This document shows, in pieces, positions 6,233-6,728 of a DNA stretch of 6,728 nucleotides. The stretch comes from an uncultured Clostridium sp. (GTDB lineage Bacteria; Bacillota; Clostridia; TANB77; CAG-508). A program made the position numbers and the translations under genes. Under the pieces are notes generated by a model. It made no database searches and was not told the origin of the DNA. It saw nothing but the letters and a program-made list of their open reading frames with translations. The stretch is taken from positions 1 to 6,728 of the forward strand of contig USCV01000055.1 in the NCBI GenBank assembly GCA_900553225.1. Direction: 5' to 3'. How positions within the stretch are numbered: the stretch's first letter is position 1; each line of letters opens with the position of its first letter.

Positions 6233-6604
6233 TTAAAAGGGTCTACCAGTTGAATTATTCTTTGGCTGGGTTGTCTTTGATGCGTGTGAAGTTTGCTTTT
6301 TTTGCTGAGTTGTCTTTGATGCGTGTGAGGTTTGCTGAGTAGTGCTTTCACCTTGTGTATCTTTCGTTTCTGTCTTGTTAAATTTTGATCCAAATACATA
6401 ACCTGTCAAAAACAAAATGACTGCTAGGATAAGCACGATTGTCAACAAGACAATTGATTCAAATTCATATTTAAAAACAATAATCTTGAGACATGACAGC
6501 AATTCAGCTGTCGTTTCATTTGTAAAAAAGTAAGCTATTAATAAAGACAGCAAACTTACTACAATAATAACCAAGGAGCACTTAACTCCAGACATTTTCT
6601 TCAT
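6233..6604 (-). CDS. Small two-helix membrane protein with tandem repeat tail
   Basis: A 123-residue protein that I do not recognise. Residues about 7-27 (CSLVIIVVSLLSLLIAYFF region) and about 51-72 (IVLLTIVLILAVILFLTGYVFG) are hydrophobic membrane segments. Between them lies a short segment with few charges. The last 50 residues are a hydrophilic tail rich in Thr, Gln, Ser and Lys, probably disordered, containing a 13-residue tandem repeat (QTSHASKTTQ plus three residues, twice). Positive residues at the N terminus and in the tail suggest both ends are cytoplasmic, with a short external hairpin. It has a strong RBS (AAAGGAGG, 6613-6620, eight bases before the ATG), its own promoter and a terminator, so it is a free-standing transcription unit. 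It converges on the operon, so a functional tie to it is not shown. Confidence 0.75.
   Translation of the reverse strand: MKKMSGVKCSLVIIVVSLLSLLIAYFFTNETTAELLSCLKIIVFKYEFESIVLLTIVLILAVILFLTGYVFGSKFNKTETKDTQGESTTQQTSHASKTTQQKKQTSHASKTTQPKNNSTGRPF
6265..6342 (-). repeat. 39-bp tandem duplication inside the membrane protein gene
   Basis: Two copies of a 39-bp unit lie head to tail (about 6265-6303 and 6304-6342). Most of each copy is identical, with TTGTCTTTGATGCGTGTGA shared exactly; divergence is confined mainly to the end of the unit. They encode two 13-residue repeats in the C-terminal tail and keep the reading frame. The near identity suggests a fairly recent duplication and a tail that can vary in length. 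Confidence 0.85.
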
Positions 6605-6658
6605 TTCTTGATCCTCCTTTGTTGTAAATTTTTCATGAAAAAAATGTTATGTATATAT

Positions 6659-6687
6659 ATTATACACCGTTTTACATAAAATGTAAA
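6659..6687 (-). promoter_or_regulatory. Near-consensus promoter of the membrane protein gene
   Basis: Read on the minus strand, TTTACA (complement of 6682-6687) is followed after exactly 17 bases by TATAAT (complement of 6659-6664). This is one mismatch from a full sigma70/SigA consensus with ideal spacing. A transcript would begin around 6652, giving a leader of roughly 48 bases before the ATG. Confidence 0.85.
6671..6687. promoter_or_regulatory. Palindrome over -35 and spacer, candidate operator
   Basis: TTTACATAAAATGTAAA is a perfect 7-3-7 inverted repeat. One arm is the -35 hexamer plus one base, and the rest occupies the promoter spacer, so a dimeric repressor bound here would block polymerase. 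I cannot assign the regulator; the TACA...TGTA half-sites are loosely like BlaI/CopY-type boxes but with a longer spacer. Confidence 0.5.
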
Positions 6688-6694
6688 TACTTAT

Positions 6695-6711
6695 TCTGAA
6701 TTTTATTCAGA
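6695..6711. promoter_or_regulatory. Second 7-3-7 palindrome upstream of the promoter
   Basis: TCTGAATTTTATTCAGA is another perfect 7-base inverted repeat with a 3-base centre. Its centre is 24 bases upstream of the first palindrome's centre, just above the -35 element. It has the same geometry but a different sequence, so it could bind a second regulator; a chance AT-rich dyad is also possible. Confidence 0.35.
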
Positions 6712-6728
6712 GAATTATTAATAATAAA

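Noticed and set aside
6031..6399. Minus-strand frame spanning the terminator and two gene ends
   Set aside because: It crosses an intrinsic terminator and overlaps both better-supported genes in other frames.

Overview
The DNA is very AT-rich, uses AGGAGG-type ribosome binding sites and sigma70-type TTTACA/TATAAT promoters, and packs genes into overlapping operons. This points to a low-GC Firmicute (Bacilli or Clostridia). The genus cannot be read from the window. The central genes (about 1201-6193) look more AT-rich (roughly a quarter G+C in lines I counted by eye) than the two flanking minus-strand genes (roughly mid-30s percent). The centre may therefore be an acquired accessory cassette.

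Layout. Positions 49-94 hold a perfect 21-bp hairpin, probably a bidirectional terminator. A minus-strand PfkB-type sugar/nucleoside kinase follows (121-1068). A short divergent promoter region (1069-1200) separates it from a tight five-gene plus-strand operon: a glutamine synthetase-fold protein that has lost most catalytic residues (1201-2421); a radical SAM protein with a SPASM-like tail (2418-3443); a second radical SAM/SPASM protein (3412-4486); an HPr kinase-like P-loop protein (4473-5520); and a small Cof-type HAD phosphatase (5525-6193). A hairpin at 6198-6224 separates this operon from a convergent minus-strand two-helix membrane protein (6233-6604). That gene has a near-consensus promoter overlapped by a palindrome.

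The operon resembles cassettes that build ribosomally made, radical-SAM-modified peptides or peptide-derived small molecules. Two radical SAM/SPASM enzymes beside an HPr kinase-like protein recall the SynChlorMet (Scm) gene set. The GS-like member and the HAD phosphatase are not part of that set as I know it. No precursor peptide, RRE/PqqD domain, peptidase or exporter is visible, so the substrate is unknown.

The most striking observation is that the second radical SAM gene and the HPr kinase-like gene are each broken by a +1 frame change. Both breaks can be placed exactly on an in-frame CGG codon followed by a base that makes GGN (glycine) in the new frame. These are the only two in-frame CGG codons that I found in the whole operon. 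Reading past each in the +1 frame restores a conserved motif: a SPASM 'GN' segment with its cysteines, and a perfect Walker A GESGSGKT. This may be programmed or starvation-type frameshifting at a hungry codon, as in the yeast Ty1 CUU-AGG-C site, or two recent or technical one-base insertions. The window alone cannot decide.
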